DNA of 31,970 bases from a virus. The notes beneath the pieces were generated by a model, which worked only from the letters and a program-made list of their open reading frames with translations, was not told the DNA's origin and did not search any database. Made by a program: the position numbers and the translations under genes. The stretch covers positions 1 through 31,970 of the IMG/VR virus record IMGVR_UViG_3300025132_000016; one strand, given 5' to 3'. This document shows, in pieces, positions 6,125 through 12,603 of this stretch (position 1 is the stretch's first letter; each line of letters starts with the position of its first letter).

Positions 6125-7006
6125 TTAAACTTTTTTAAATATTAACACGTTTTCGTGCACTTTAGTTAATTTTTTACCGGCCTCAAATATTTTACCGGCA
6201 CGTAACATTGCAGTCCCTAACGGTTGCAATAATATCCCCTCATTATACAATGGGCAACCCGCATCAATAAATGCTTGTTTGGTATGGCTAACAAAGTCAC
6301 GATAAAAACCTTTTTTATCACGTATATCACCCACCACAAAACACGCATACGCATCAACCTTTAATAACGCACACGCCTTTTTAATAATGCTTTTGTATGC
6401 AACCATAAATGTATCATAATCCATATTTGAAACATCACCCTCCAAATCGCTATATACTTCCAAATCTGCGTATGGCGGACAACTAAAAACAAAATCAAAT
6501 TGGGCGTTAAAGTTATTTAAAACAACATCACTATCGCCCACATACCAATTTGGTTGGTTATCTACTTTTAAAAGGTCTAACGCTTGTTCACGGTTACTGT
6601 CAATTTGTTCTTGCCTAATATCAATGCCGGTATATTTAAACCCTAAATAATTTGCAATAATACCACGCACACTCCCACCGGCAAACGGGTCAAGTATTGC
6701 ACCGCCTTCGGGACAATACCAATGGTAAAGTAACTCGCACAATGCGGGATCAAAAATACTAACACCCGTCATTGGTTTTCGGCCATATTTATTTAAACCG
6801 TTTTCATCCAAATCACCGCCAAACTCGGCATTACACTTTGCATCACGGCCAACCTCACTTTTAATGCCTAACGCTTTCCACATTCTTTTACGTTTTTGCC
6901 AACTACCATTTTTTGTATCTAATACGCTAAATGGCGGTTCTAAAAACTTATCACGCAACAATGGGTTCTTCACCACTACATTGCCAAATATATCAAACTG
7001 ATCCAT
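6125..7006 (-). CDS. DNA methyltransferase (amino-methyltransferase type)
   Basis: The 293 aa protein has the SAM-binding motif I ILDPFAGGS (104-112) followed by the acidic GIDI end of strand 2 (127-130), then catalytic motif IV SCPPY (175-179). Motif I before motif IV is the alpha/gamma order. CPPY replaces DPPY/SPPY of the classical N6-adenine and N4-cytosine enzymes and is common in phage methylases. The N-terminal PPFSVLD...QKRKRMWKALGI...EVGR block (24-54) is a recurring feature of this phage subfamily. It could protect phage DNA from restriction or help install another modification with the adjacent PLP enzyme. No restriction endonuclease is nearby, so it is an orphan methylase. Target base and sequence cannot be read from the protein. 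Confidence 0.85.
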   Translation of the reverse strand: MDQFDIFGNVVVKNPLLRDKFLEPPFSVLDTKNGSWQKRKRMWKALGIKSEVGRDAKCNAEFGGDLDENGLNKYGRKPMTGVSIFDPALCELLYHWYCPEGGAILDPFAGGSVRGIIANYLGFKYTGIDIRQEQIDSNREQALDLLKVDNQPNWYVGDSDVVLNNFNAQFDFVFSCPPYADLEVYSDLEGDVSNMDYDTFMVAYKSIIKKACALLKVDAYACFVVGDIRDKKGFYRDFVSHTKQAFIDAGCPLYNEGILLQPLGTAMLRAGKIFEAGKKLTKVHENVLIFKKV

Positions 7007-7007
7007 T

Positions 7008-7163
7008 TTACTTAACTGTTATGCGTATTGTGTTGTGCCAATTGTCTTTGGTGTGCACACACGTTATGCCGGTTGGTAATTCTATTTCTTGCTCAATTGT
7101 ATAACGGCCAATGTTATTAATGTAACATTTAATGCGGTTATATAAATAATGTAAATAATTCAT
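7008..7163 (-). CDS. Small hypothetical protein, 51 aa
   Basis: The open frame reaches 7205 but overlaps the preceding gene. The ATG at 7163 lies in an A/T-rich leader (a run of ATTATT before ATG) and gives a 51 aa product. The N-terminal half is Tyr/Asn-rich and the second half looks beta-stranded (YTIEQEIELPTGITCVH). No family can be named. It is tightly packed, ending one base before the methyltransferase start, which supports expression with that gene. Confidence 0.5.
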   Translation of the reverse strand: MNYLHYLYNRIKCYINNIGRYTIEQEIELPTGITCVHTKDNWHNTIRITVK

Positions 7164-7180
7164 AATAATAATTTTTTGGT

Positions 7181-7528
7181 TTATACTGTTATTGGTTTTT
7201 GCCATTGTTTACCGTGTATATTGCTTTGGTAAACACCTTTATTTGGTGCGTTGTAAATATCTTTCCAAACCGCTTTTACATCAACTTGCGAAACGCAATC
7301 CAATATATGTTTGTCAATATCCTCACAACACATTTCATAAACGTATGGTGCACGGTCTTCCTTGTAACTAACACATTCATCGGTTAAGTTTAAAATCATA
7401 TAAAACTCACGTGTTGGATCAATCCCTAATATTTGGGCACTTACAATGCCGTTGCTCCATTCTGTATTAACGGTGTTGTCTTTATACCATACAACCATTC
7501 CCGTTTTTAATTTACCTTTTTTTGCCAT
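7181..7528 (-). CDS. Hypothetical protein, 115 aa
   Basis: The start at 7528 (MAKKGKLKTGMVVWYKDN) is chosen because it has the AAAACAAAC leader and because the longer frame to 7561 runs through a terminator hairpin. The N-terminal part resembles a small beta-barrel opening. A Cys pair (CCEDID) lies in the second half. I cannot name a family. It is the first gene after the terminator at 7548-7567 and is followed by the 51 aa gene, methyltransferase and PLP enzyme. It may therefore be part of the modification block, or depend on read-through from the 8192 promoter, because no separate promoter is evident. Confidence 0.65.
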   Translation of the reverse strand: MAKKGKLKTGMVVWYKDNTVNTEWSNGIVSAQILGIDPTREFYMILNLTDECVSYKEDRAPYVYEMCCEDIDKHILDCVSQVDVKAVWKDIYNAPNKGVYQSNIHGKQWQKPITV

Positions 7529-7547
7529 TTTAGTTTGTTTTAAAATA

Positions 7548-7567
7548 GGCGGGTATCTCAACCCGCC
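7548..7567 (-). terminator. Hairpin terminator after the 8142 gene
   Basis: On the minus strand GGCGGGT-TGAGAT-ACCCGCC is a perfect 7-bp, G/C-rich hairpin, 17 bases after the stop of the 185 aa gene and followed by TATTTT. The T tract is interrupted, so termination may be partial and allow read-through into the methyltransferase block. Confidence 0.55.
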
Positions 7568-7584
7568 CGTTATTATTTTATTAA

Positions 7585-8142
7585 TTATAATTGGTATTCA
7601 CTTGTGTATGTCGGTGCATCATACTTTGCACATATTTGTTGTATTTCGTATGCAAAATCGCTCCCGCAACTATTTACACTTTTAGAAAAAAGTAAATAAC
7701 CGTAGTAACCGTCTTTGCGTAAACCTAATTTTTTTGCAATACGCCACATTTTGTTTGGCAACTTAACGCCAACCCAATTTGCATCTTGTGCGTTGTGTGT
7801 TTCTTCCCAATCACTCGCCAATGTGTTTAACTCACTTTGCAATTCTTCTAAAACTTCAATTGTTTTGTCTTGCTTTTTATTTGGCTTTTTGCCTTTTAAT
7901 ATATCAATTAATTTATTGGTTAGTTCCGGCGTCATAAATTCAAACGTAAATGTTTCATCACTATTTAACCACGTTTTTAATTCACGTTTTACTCTTTTTA
8001 ATGTGCGGTTTGTTTTTGTTCTATCTAATTTGATAAATTTATTTGTTTGCGGTGATATTAACGCAACAAAATGTGTTTCAATTCCTATGCTTACAATTAC
8101 GTTTCCAATTTGTAATGAGGTGTTTGGTTTTAAATTATTCAT
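7585..8142 (-). CDS. Hypothetical protein, 185 aa
   Basis: The frame extends to 8205, but the ATG at 8142 has the A-rich leader and lies just downstream of the promoter at 8192-8222, so it is the likely start. The N-terminal 40 residues look beta-rich. A very basic helix follows (about 42-55, with KRVKRELKTW), then an acidic helical segment around 93-115. The C-terminal half holds a LPNKMWRIAKKLGLRKDGYYGYLLF stretch interrupted by polar residues. I do not recognise the family. As a monocistronic early gene with its own promoter and terminator, it is a candidate for takeover or counter-defence functions, but that is only context. Confidence 0.7.
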   Translation of the reverse strand: MNNLKPNTSLQIGNVIVSIGIETHFVALISPQTNKFIKLDRTKTNRTLKRVKRELKTWLNSDETFTFEFMTPELTNKLIDILKGKKPNKKQDKTIEVLEELQSELNTLASDWEETHNAQDANWVGVKLPNKMWRIAKKLGLRKDGYYGYLLFSKSVNSCGSDFAYEIQQICAKYDAPTYTSEYQL

Positions 8143-8191
8143 TTTTCGGTTTTTTTGGTTTTGCTTGTTGCTTTGTGCATCAAACTTGTGG

Positions 8192-8222
8192 TAAAAGTAA
8201 AACAATTTTTTATTGTGTGCAA
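8192..8222 (-). promoter_or_regulatory. Promoter of the 185 aa gene
   Basis: TTG (8222-8220), 20 bases, TACTTTTA (8199-8192) on the minus strand. The first 12 bases, TTGCACACAATA, are identical to those of the 5037-5067 promoter, with the same spacing to the downstream box. It lies in the 126-base gap between the metallophosphoesterase and the 185 aa gene. Confidence 0.5.
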
Positions 8223-8242
8223 CTATTTTTTAATAAATATGC

Positions 8243-8269
8243 AAAAAAAATGTGTTTATATGGGTAAAC
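8243..8269 (-). terminator. Weak terminator after the metallophosphoesterase
   Basis: GTTTA-CCCATA-TAAAC on the minus strand (8269-8254) can form a short A/T-rich hairpin right at the stop codon. It is followed, after four bases, by eight Ts (8250-8243). The stem is only 5 bp, so confidence is low, but the position at the end of the late lysis operon is right. Confidence 0.35.
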
Positions 8270-9522
8270 TAACGTATTAAATTGTGTGAAAATTGGCATA
8301 TTAACCCCTCTTTTTCGCACCAAATAAACGCCTCACACGCTTGAACTGCACCTTTAAAACCCTTTAAATTGTGCCACGCATCTGTCCCGCTTAACGATCG
8401 CATATACCTAACCGTTACGCCTTTATGTTCTTGCGTAGACATATATTTTATTTCCTTTTTATGGTGTAAATGGCCAATATGTATTTCCCTAAATTGTGTT
8501 TGTGCCCATAATCTTGGCTCTTCCGTTGCAACTAACAATGGTAAATCGGCCACTTTTTCATTATTACCGTGCGTGTAACTAATTAAGCAATTGCCAAACT
8601 TGTAATGTTTACGTGGTGTTGGTTGGTTGTTTACCTTAACATTATCATTGTTATTATACCAACACTCTAAAACATCACCAACGTAAAAACTACGTTCCCA
8701 ATCGTGGTTTCCTTGCACCACAACAACATCAACCGGTGCAACTTGTGATAATAAGTCAATGCCATCAATTAATAGTTCCCGACCGGCCTTAAATGTTTTT
8801 TGCCACCTAACGTCTTCATCTTGCCACGTTCCATTACTTGTTTCGTTACGCCTTGTGTCTGAATTAAAAAAGTCATTTCCAACGGGAAAAACAACCCGTT
8901 TAATGTTGTAACCCTTTGAACGTGTAATAATGGCGGAAATGGCCGTTAAAAACCGTTTACGGGCAATTTTAGTATCGTAGTTGTCCCCCGTTTCCAATCC
9001 CCAACATAATTTACCGAAATGCAAGTCAAAAATATTAACCTCCAATAATTGGCCGTGTTCTATTTTTTCGTATTTAATTGGCTTGTATTGTGGTGCAAAC
9101 TTTTTTGCCTCTTGCATTAAATTATCACGCAGTTTTTTAAAGTTAAAAACGTTTGTGTGCTTTTTTAACCACGCTTTAATTTGAAACAACGGCTCAACAA
9201 TTATTTGGCCATCTACATTTGAGCCAACTTCCCATTTGTTTACAACATACCTATCAACCTCCCAAACATCAACATCAATTTTGCATTCCTTTATTAAATC
9301 ATCAATTGTTTTAATACGGCTTGACCGTTTGCTTGTTAGTGTTGCACCTTGTTTGTTTTTATCAAGTGTTATTTCATTACCCGCATTTGCACTTTTTACG
9401 ATTAACTCTAAATAATGTTTTTGGATATGTTTTGGGTGTTGGCGTAATTGCGTTATTAAAGGTTGTAAACTTTCCTCCCAATGTGGCCGAAACTGTTTGT
9501 ATTGCTTTTTCAAAACAACCAA
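8269..9522 (-). CDS. Calcineurin-like metallophosphoesterase
   Basis: All five metal-binding blocks of the family are present: DLH (166-168), GND (215-217), GNHD (271-274), HGN (318-320) and GHLHH (350-354). A catalytically active two-metal phosphoesterase is therefore likely. About 130 residues precede the domain, including SRIKTIDDLIKECKIDVDVW (68-87), a segment recurrent in phage members. Substrates could be DNA ends, nucleotides or cyclic-nucleotide signals; the sequence does not decide. There is no ATG. An in-frame stop lies two codons upstream of the TTG at 9522, so translation must begin at TTG 9522 or at TTG 9513, which overlaps the spanin TGA. It follows the lysis genes. Confidence 0.85.
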   Translation of the reverse strand: MVVLKKQYKQFRPHWEESLQPLITQLRQHPKHIQKHYLELIVKSANAGNEITLDKNKQGATLTSKRSSRIKTIDDLIKECKIDVDVWEVDRYVVNKWEVGSNVDGQIIVEPLFQIKAWLKKHTNVFNFKKLRDNLMQEAKKFAPQYKPIKYEKIEHGQLLEVNIFDLHFGKLCWGLETGDNYDTKIARKRFLTAISAIITRSKGYNIKRVVFPVGNDFFNSDTRRNETSNGTWQDEDVRWQKTFKAGRELLIDGIDLLSQVAPVDVVVVQGNHDWERSFYVGDVLECWYNNNDNVKVNNQPTPRKHYKFGNCLISYTHGNNEKVADLPLLVATEEPRLWAQTQFREIHIGHLHHKKEIKYMSTQEHKGVTVRYMRSLSGTDAWHNLKGFKGAVQACEAFIWCEKEGLICQFSHNLIR

Positions 9523-10004
9523 CGTTTAATTATACCACGCAAACCAAAATAACCGGCAACCAATAACAATATTGTCCACAACCAATTGTTAAGTGACTTT
9601 GTTAATGGCGGTTTTTGCACTACTATTTTTTCAACCGGTATTTCCTTTTCAACATATATTGTATCACCAATGCAATCCGCAGTTATATAAACCAAACTAT
9701 CTTTGCGGATATACTTTATTTTTACTTTTTCACGTTCTAATATTACCGTGTCGGGCGTTAAAAAATCGGTGTTAAATACAAAAGTTGTATCAACTTGAAC
9801 AGTTGGGATCGTAATTGTTTCCATTAACCTTATTGTATCCGGTGTTTGAATAAGTTCCGGAAATTTTTTAGTTAAAACAATTATTTTTTCTTCTGCTCGT
9901 TCTTTATTACACTCATACCGTTTTAACGGTGATTTTAACGCACAACAACCCGCAAATAAAACAACAGTAAAAAAGTAAAAAAAAAGTTTATTTATTGCAT
10001 TCAC
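9510..10004 (-). CDS. Candidate u-spanin (lipoprotein with C-terminal membrane helix)
   Basis: Starting at the GTG at 10004, the product (164 aa) opens with NAINKLFFYFFTVV and a lipobox LFAGC, a typical lipoprotein signal ending at the Cys that would be lipidated. A periplasmic region of about 110 residues rich in Thr, Val and Ile follows, with beta-strand character and several VDTTFVF/PDTVILE-like repeats. The last 28 residues contain a membrane helix (NNWLWTILLLVAGYFGL) and a basic end. Outer-membrane lipid at one end and inner-membrane helix at the other is the layout of unimolecular spanins such as T1 gp11, which fuse the two membranes in lysis. Position after amidase and holin supports this. 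The frame is open to a TTG at 10052. Confidence 0.65.
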   Translation of the reverse strand: MNAINKLFFYFFTVVLFAGCCALKSPLKRYECNKERAEEKIIVLTKKFPELIQTPDTIRLMETITIPTVQVDTTFVFNTDFLTPDTVILEREKVKIKYIRKDSLVYITADCIGDTIYVEKEIPVEKIVVQKPPLTKSLNNWLWTILLLVAGYFGLRGIIKRWLF

Positions 10005-10263
10005 CACATTGTTTACCACTTGGCCGTTTAGTTTCCCCGTATATATAACCAATCACAAATGGTGATAATGAAACAAAATATGCGGAGAAATTACCCATAT
10101 CCGTTCCATTTTTAATGCCTATATAACCAAACACCACCCACGCAATTGTGATCACAACTGTCATTAACGCCCTTTTGCTTTTAAATACTGCAAACACGTT
10201 ATTTACTAAATCAAGGATATTTGTAAATATCCCAACTAATTTATTTAATATATTTTTCAACAT
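9988..10263 (-). CDS. Putative holin (two membrane helices)
   Basis: The 91-residue protein has an amphipathic N-terminus (1-28), a membrane helix at about 33-50 (ALMTVVITIAWVVFGYIGI), a short polar loop, a second helix at about 58-76 and a charged C-terminus ending CGECN. Size, two-helix topology and gene position match class II holins, which collect in the inner membrane and open it at the lysis time. It overlaps the amidase by 23 bases and is overlapped by the spanin candidate, completing a compact lysis cassette. The CxxC near the end is unusual. Assignment rests on topology and context. Confidence 0.65.
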   Translation of the reverse strand: MLKNILNKLVGIFTNILDLVNNVFAVFKSKRALMTVVITIAWVVFGYIGIKNGTDMGNFSAYFVSLSPFVIGYIYGETKRPSGKQCGECNK

Positions 10264-10756
10264 AATTATCGTTTTTAAAATTTATATTTTTCATTTTTAA
10301 TCCTATTTGGCAACCAAAATCGGGCACATTAAAACTCGGACAGGCCTTTGCACTAAATTGATTGTGTCCCGCAATTTGTATATCGGGGTGTCTTAATATT
10401 TCGTGTTTAATGTATATTTCTAAAGTTTCTATTTGCTCCGGTGTCATTGTGTTTTTTGCGTTTTTATCCTTATCAACGCCACCAATATAACATACGTGTT
10501 TGGATACTGAATTTTGTCCCCTAACACCCCACGTCATTTCAGAACTTTCAATAAAATTATCATACGGGTTTGTGCCTTTTGCAAAATGTATGTTATGCAA
10601 TGCACCATCTAACGTTATTATATCACTATAACCGGCACGTGACCAACCACGCCCACTTTTACTCGTGTGCCATTTAACTATGGTTTCCGGCCTTATATCA
10701 ACGCCTTCATAAGTTGCCGAGCAATGTATAACCAAATATTTATATGGTTTTGCCAT
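10241..10756 (-). CDS. N-acetylmuramoyl-L-alanine amidase (endolysin)
   Basis: This is an Amidase_2/PGRP-type enzyme of 171 residues, close in size to T7 lysozyme. Visible zinc ligands are His11 (YLVIHCSAT), His131 (AGHNQFS) and Cys139 (AKACPSF). Tyr43 (SRAGYSD) and Lys137 match the T7 catalytic Tyr and Lys. It would cut the amide bond between muramic acid and L-alanine in the host cell wall. There is no signal peptide, so release depends on the holin encoded next. The 10761-10796 promoter places the start codon only four bases after its downstream box, so the mRNA may begin at the ATG itself. Confidence 0.92.
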   Translation of the reverse strand: MAKPYKYLVIHCSATYEGVDIRPETIVKWHTSKSGRGWSRAGYSDIITLDGALHNIHFAKGTNPYDNFIESSEMTWGVRGQNSVSKHVCYIGGVDKDKNAKNTMTPEQIETLEIYIKHEILRHPDIQIAGHNQFSAKACPSFNVPDFGCQIGLKMKNINFKNDNYVEKYIK

Positions 10757-10760
10757 ATTG

Positions 10761-10796
10761 CAATATTAGGTAAACCGCTTGTAATACTATCGCAAT
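10761..10796 (-). promoter_or_regulatory. Candidate late promoter of the lysis cassette
   Basis: Minus strand: ATTGCGATAGT (10796-10786), 17 bases, TAATATTGC (10768-10760 region), then AAT and ATG. The same architecture with the same spacing occurs at 16783, 29029 and 31209. The upstream box ATTGCGAYAGT is nearly identical to the one at 29054-29064. Confidence 0.55.
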
Positions 10797-10802
10797 AAAT
10801 GG

Positions 10803-10937
10803 TTATCGGCCTTGTCCCTTGTAACGTTTTTTGTAGTTTTTAGACGTTTTTGATTGTGATGTTTTGCTTTTGGCGTGTATGCCTTTGCGGGTTTTTTTAG
10901 GTGTTGCAACGTGTGTTACTGTATTACGCTTTGCCAT
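10803..10937 (-). CDS. Small, very basic protein, 44 aa
   Basis: The ATG at 10937 overlaps the preceding stop by 14 bases and opens a 45-codon frame. It encodes MAKRNTVTHVATPKKTRKG, a Ser/Lys/Thr-rich middle, and the ending NYKKRYKGQGR. Roughly a third of the residues are Lys or Arg, with almost no acidic residue. I recall similar 40-50 aa basic proteins ending YxGQGR near virion or lysis genes of Bacteroidota phages, with no assigned function. Binding to DNA or RNA in the virion is a reasonable guess. Its stop codon lies just upstream of the conserved ATTGCGATAGT promoter box. It is below the usual length cut-off of gene finders. Confidence 0.7.
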   Translation of the reverse strand: MAKRNTVTHVATPKKTRKGIHAKSKTSQSKTSKNYKKRYKGQGR

Positions 10938-11115
10938 TTTTATTCCAATCTCTAATTTCTTTTGCCACACGTAAAGTTGTCCAAACTATGGCAACAAAGT
11001 ATGATAATAACTTTAAAGCAACCTCAACGTCTGTTAAAGATAATCCAATTGCCATTGTGTTTATTGCTAATGTTTGCGGACAAACCCTACTGCATATCTC
11101 TAACATTTTTTCCAT
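10924..11115 (-). CDS. Small membrane protein, 63 aa
   Basis: The protein has two Cys near the start (8 and 12), a moderately hydrophobic segment (13-27) and a clear membrane helix (about 32-50, ending YFVAIVWTTLRV), then a charged tail. It could be an antiholin or a second holin because the lysis genes are close by, but that is inference from topology and position. It lies one base downstream of the fibre-like gene and overlaps the small basic gene. Confidence 0.6.
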   Translation of the reverse strand: MEKMLEICSRVCPQTLAINTMAIGLSLTDVEVALKLLSYFVAIVWTTLRVAKEIRDWNKNGKA

Positions 11116-11116
11116 T

Positions 11117-11764
11117 TTAATTTTCTATTAATATTTGTGCGTGATACGTTATTGCATTTGCCGTAGATGTTTGTATTAACGGTATTAAAATATCACCCTT
11201 TGTTACTGCATAACTACCGGCAACCTCAAAACAATTGTAACCCTTTGTGGCCGTAACGGTTGCCGTGCATAATAATTCAATTTTATTTGGATCGGTTGGT
11301 GTGCAATCCGGTGTTGTTACGCCTATATGTAAAGCCACATCGCCCGTTGCTAACGCATTAAATCCACCACTAAACAAAACAACGTTGCTATCTTTTGCAA
11401 CTGTTATTTCTGATGCAGTTAATATAACATCGGTCGGTATTGGTGTTATTGGGAAAGTTGATACGCCTAAATCCGTTCCGTGATAAAAATCTGAGTAACG
11501 TATTTCCTTGCAACCCAATTGCCTTGCAAATAAATTACTAAAACTTGGAGGCGGTGCTTTTGATTTGGATGCTTTGGGAGCCGGTGTTTCCACGCAACCA
11601 CGAAAACTTTGTTGTAAATAATCTTTTGATGCACCACCCGAATCATCAACCCACGCAATTTGTCCCGATGCGTTTTTCGTTAAACGTGTTGAGTTACTTG
11701 CACCCGTAAACCCTTTTGGCACGTGCAATTGTGAATCATTTAAATCTTTGTGTAAATTACTCAT
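11117..11764 (-). CDS. Virion fibre- or appendage-like protein, 215 aa
   Basis: The first 40 residues, MSNLHKDLNDSQLHVPKGFT then GASNSTRLTKNASGQIAWVD, resemble an N-terminal anchor that I recognise from small fibre or head/tail appendage proteins of Bacteroidota phages. A Pro/Lys/Ser-rich hinge follows (about 58-75). The C-terminal domain (about 95-215) is Thr/Val/Ala-rich and predicted mostly beta, as in a trimeric fibre head or carbohydrate-binding tip. It may be a receptor-binding or decoration protein; the exact location on the virion is unknown. It overlaps the 99 aa gene upstream by 8 bases. Confidence 0.5.
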   Translation of the reverse strand: MSNLHKDLNDSQLHVPKGFTGASNSTRLTKNASGQIAWVDDSGGASKDYLQQSFRGCVETPAPKASKSKAPPPSFSNLFARQLGCKEIRYSDFYHGTDLGVSTFPITPIPTDVILTASEITVAKDSNVVLFSGGFNALATGDVALHIGVTTPDCTPTDPNKIELLCTATVTATKGYNCFEVAGSYAVTKGDILIPLIQTSTANAITYHAQILIEN

Positions 11765-12056
11765 TATATTTGTTTTTATATGTGAATTTAATTACCATTT
11801 CCGTTCCCTTGCCATCTGTTTGTGTTACATACAACACACCGTTTTCGTGCAATTCCTCCATTTCTTTTTTGGTAAAATTATATTCGTGATCAAAATCTAT
11901 TTCGTTTTTTGGTTTGTCTTTATCTTCAAATAAATTAATGCAAACCGCAACCCGTTGTGATAGGTTTGGAAATTCACTTGTTGTTACATTATCCTCAATG
12001 CAACGTGAAACAAATTTATCACGTGATTCGTCCTTATTTGGTTTTGGTAATGGCAT
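11757..12056 (-). CDS. Head-associated small protein, 99 aa
   Basis: Residues 1-45 (MPLPKPNKDESRDKFVSRCI, then EFPNLSQRVAVCINLFE) match a short motif often found beside, or fused to, capsid and prohead-protease genes of phages: a PKPxxxES start, a Cys in SRC, and QRxAVC. The function of that motif is not established to my knowledge. The C-terminal half (about 60-99) is a charged alpha/beta segment ending in alternating hydrophobic residues. It sits between the connector candidate and the fibre-like gene, consistent with a structural or assembly role. Confidence 0.5.
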   Translation of the reverse strand: MPLPKPNKDESRDKFVSRCIEDNVTTSEFPNLSQRVAVCINLFEDKDKPKNEIDFDHEYNFTKKEMEELHENGVLYVTQTDGKGTEMVIKFTYKNKYNE

Positions 12057-12058
12057 AA

Positions 12059-12601
12059 TTAATATATTATCATTCCGTGTGCTTTTGTAACGTTGTTTGT
12101 GCTACGTCCACACGTTTTATCTACGTCCGTATTGTTTTTGTATTCCGGAAATTCTGATGCGTTATCATCTAAAAATTGCACCAACTGTTTTAACATAACA
12201 TTTCCACGTCTGTATGTATCTTGTTTATATACGTTTAATTCTTTTGGCGTTACAACTTTACTAAAATCAGGTATTGCACTAACAATACCACTTGAAGTTG
12301 AATTGTCTTGTATTTCATTTATTACCTCAAAACGCACAAACCACGCAAACGTTGGTATTAACCATTGTGCCATAAAATTATCTTCTGCGGTTGTTCCCGT
12401 TCCACCGGTGTCATAAGTTTCTTTTAAATGCAAATAAAACTCATCACCCAATGGCAATTTTAAATGTGCCAACTCGGACATTTGTATTAAATTATTGCTA
12501 ATTAATGTTGTATCGGTGTTTTGGTTTGTAAATGCGTATTCAATTACCTGACTTGCAGTAATTAAAGGATCATAACCAATGTAATTATTTATTATTGCCA
12601 T
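12059..12601 (-). CDS. Putative head-tail connector/adaptor protein, 180 aa
   Basis: The gene directly follows the portal gene with a two-base gap, the usual place of the first head-completion protein. The protein is largely helical (about 15-60 and 80-105), has a Gly-rich loop around residue 65 and ends with a Cys-containing tail. The size and helical bundle fit adaptor proteins of the HK97 gp6 type, and it reminds me of the DUF6712 proteins of Bacteroidota phages. That comparison is by general pattern, not by a diagnostic motif. It would form a ring below the portal. Confidence 0.45.
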   Translation of the reverse strand: MAIINNYIGYDPLITASQVIEYAFTNQNTDTTLISNNLIQMSELAHLKLPLGDEFYLHLKETYDTGGTGTTAEDNFMAQWLIPTFAWFVRFEVINEIQDNSTSSGIVSAIPDFSKVVTPKELNVYKQDTYRRGNVMLKQLVQFLDDNASEFPEYKNNTDVDKTCGRSTNNVTKAHGMIIY

Positions 12602-12603
12602 AT

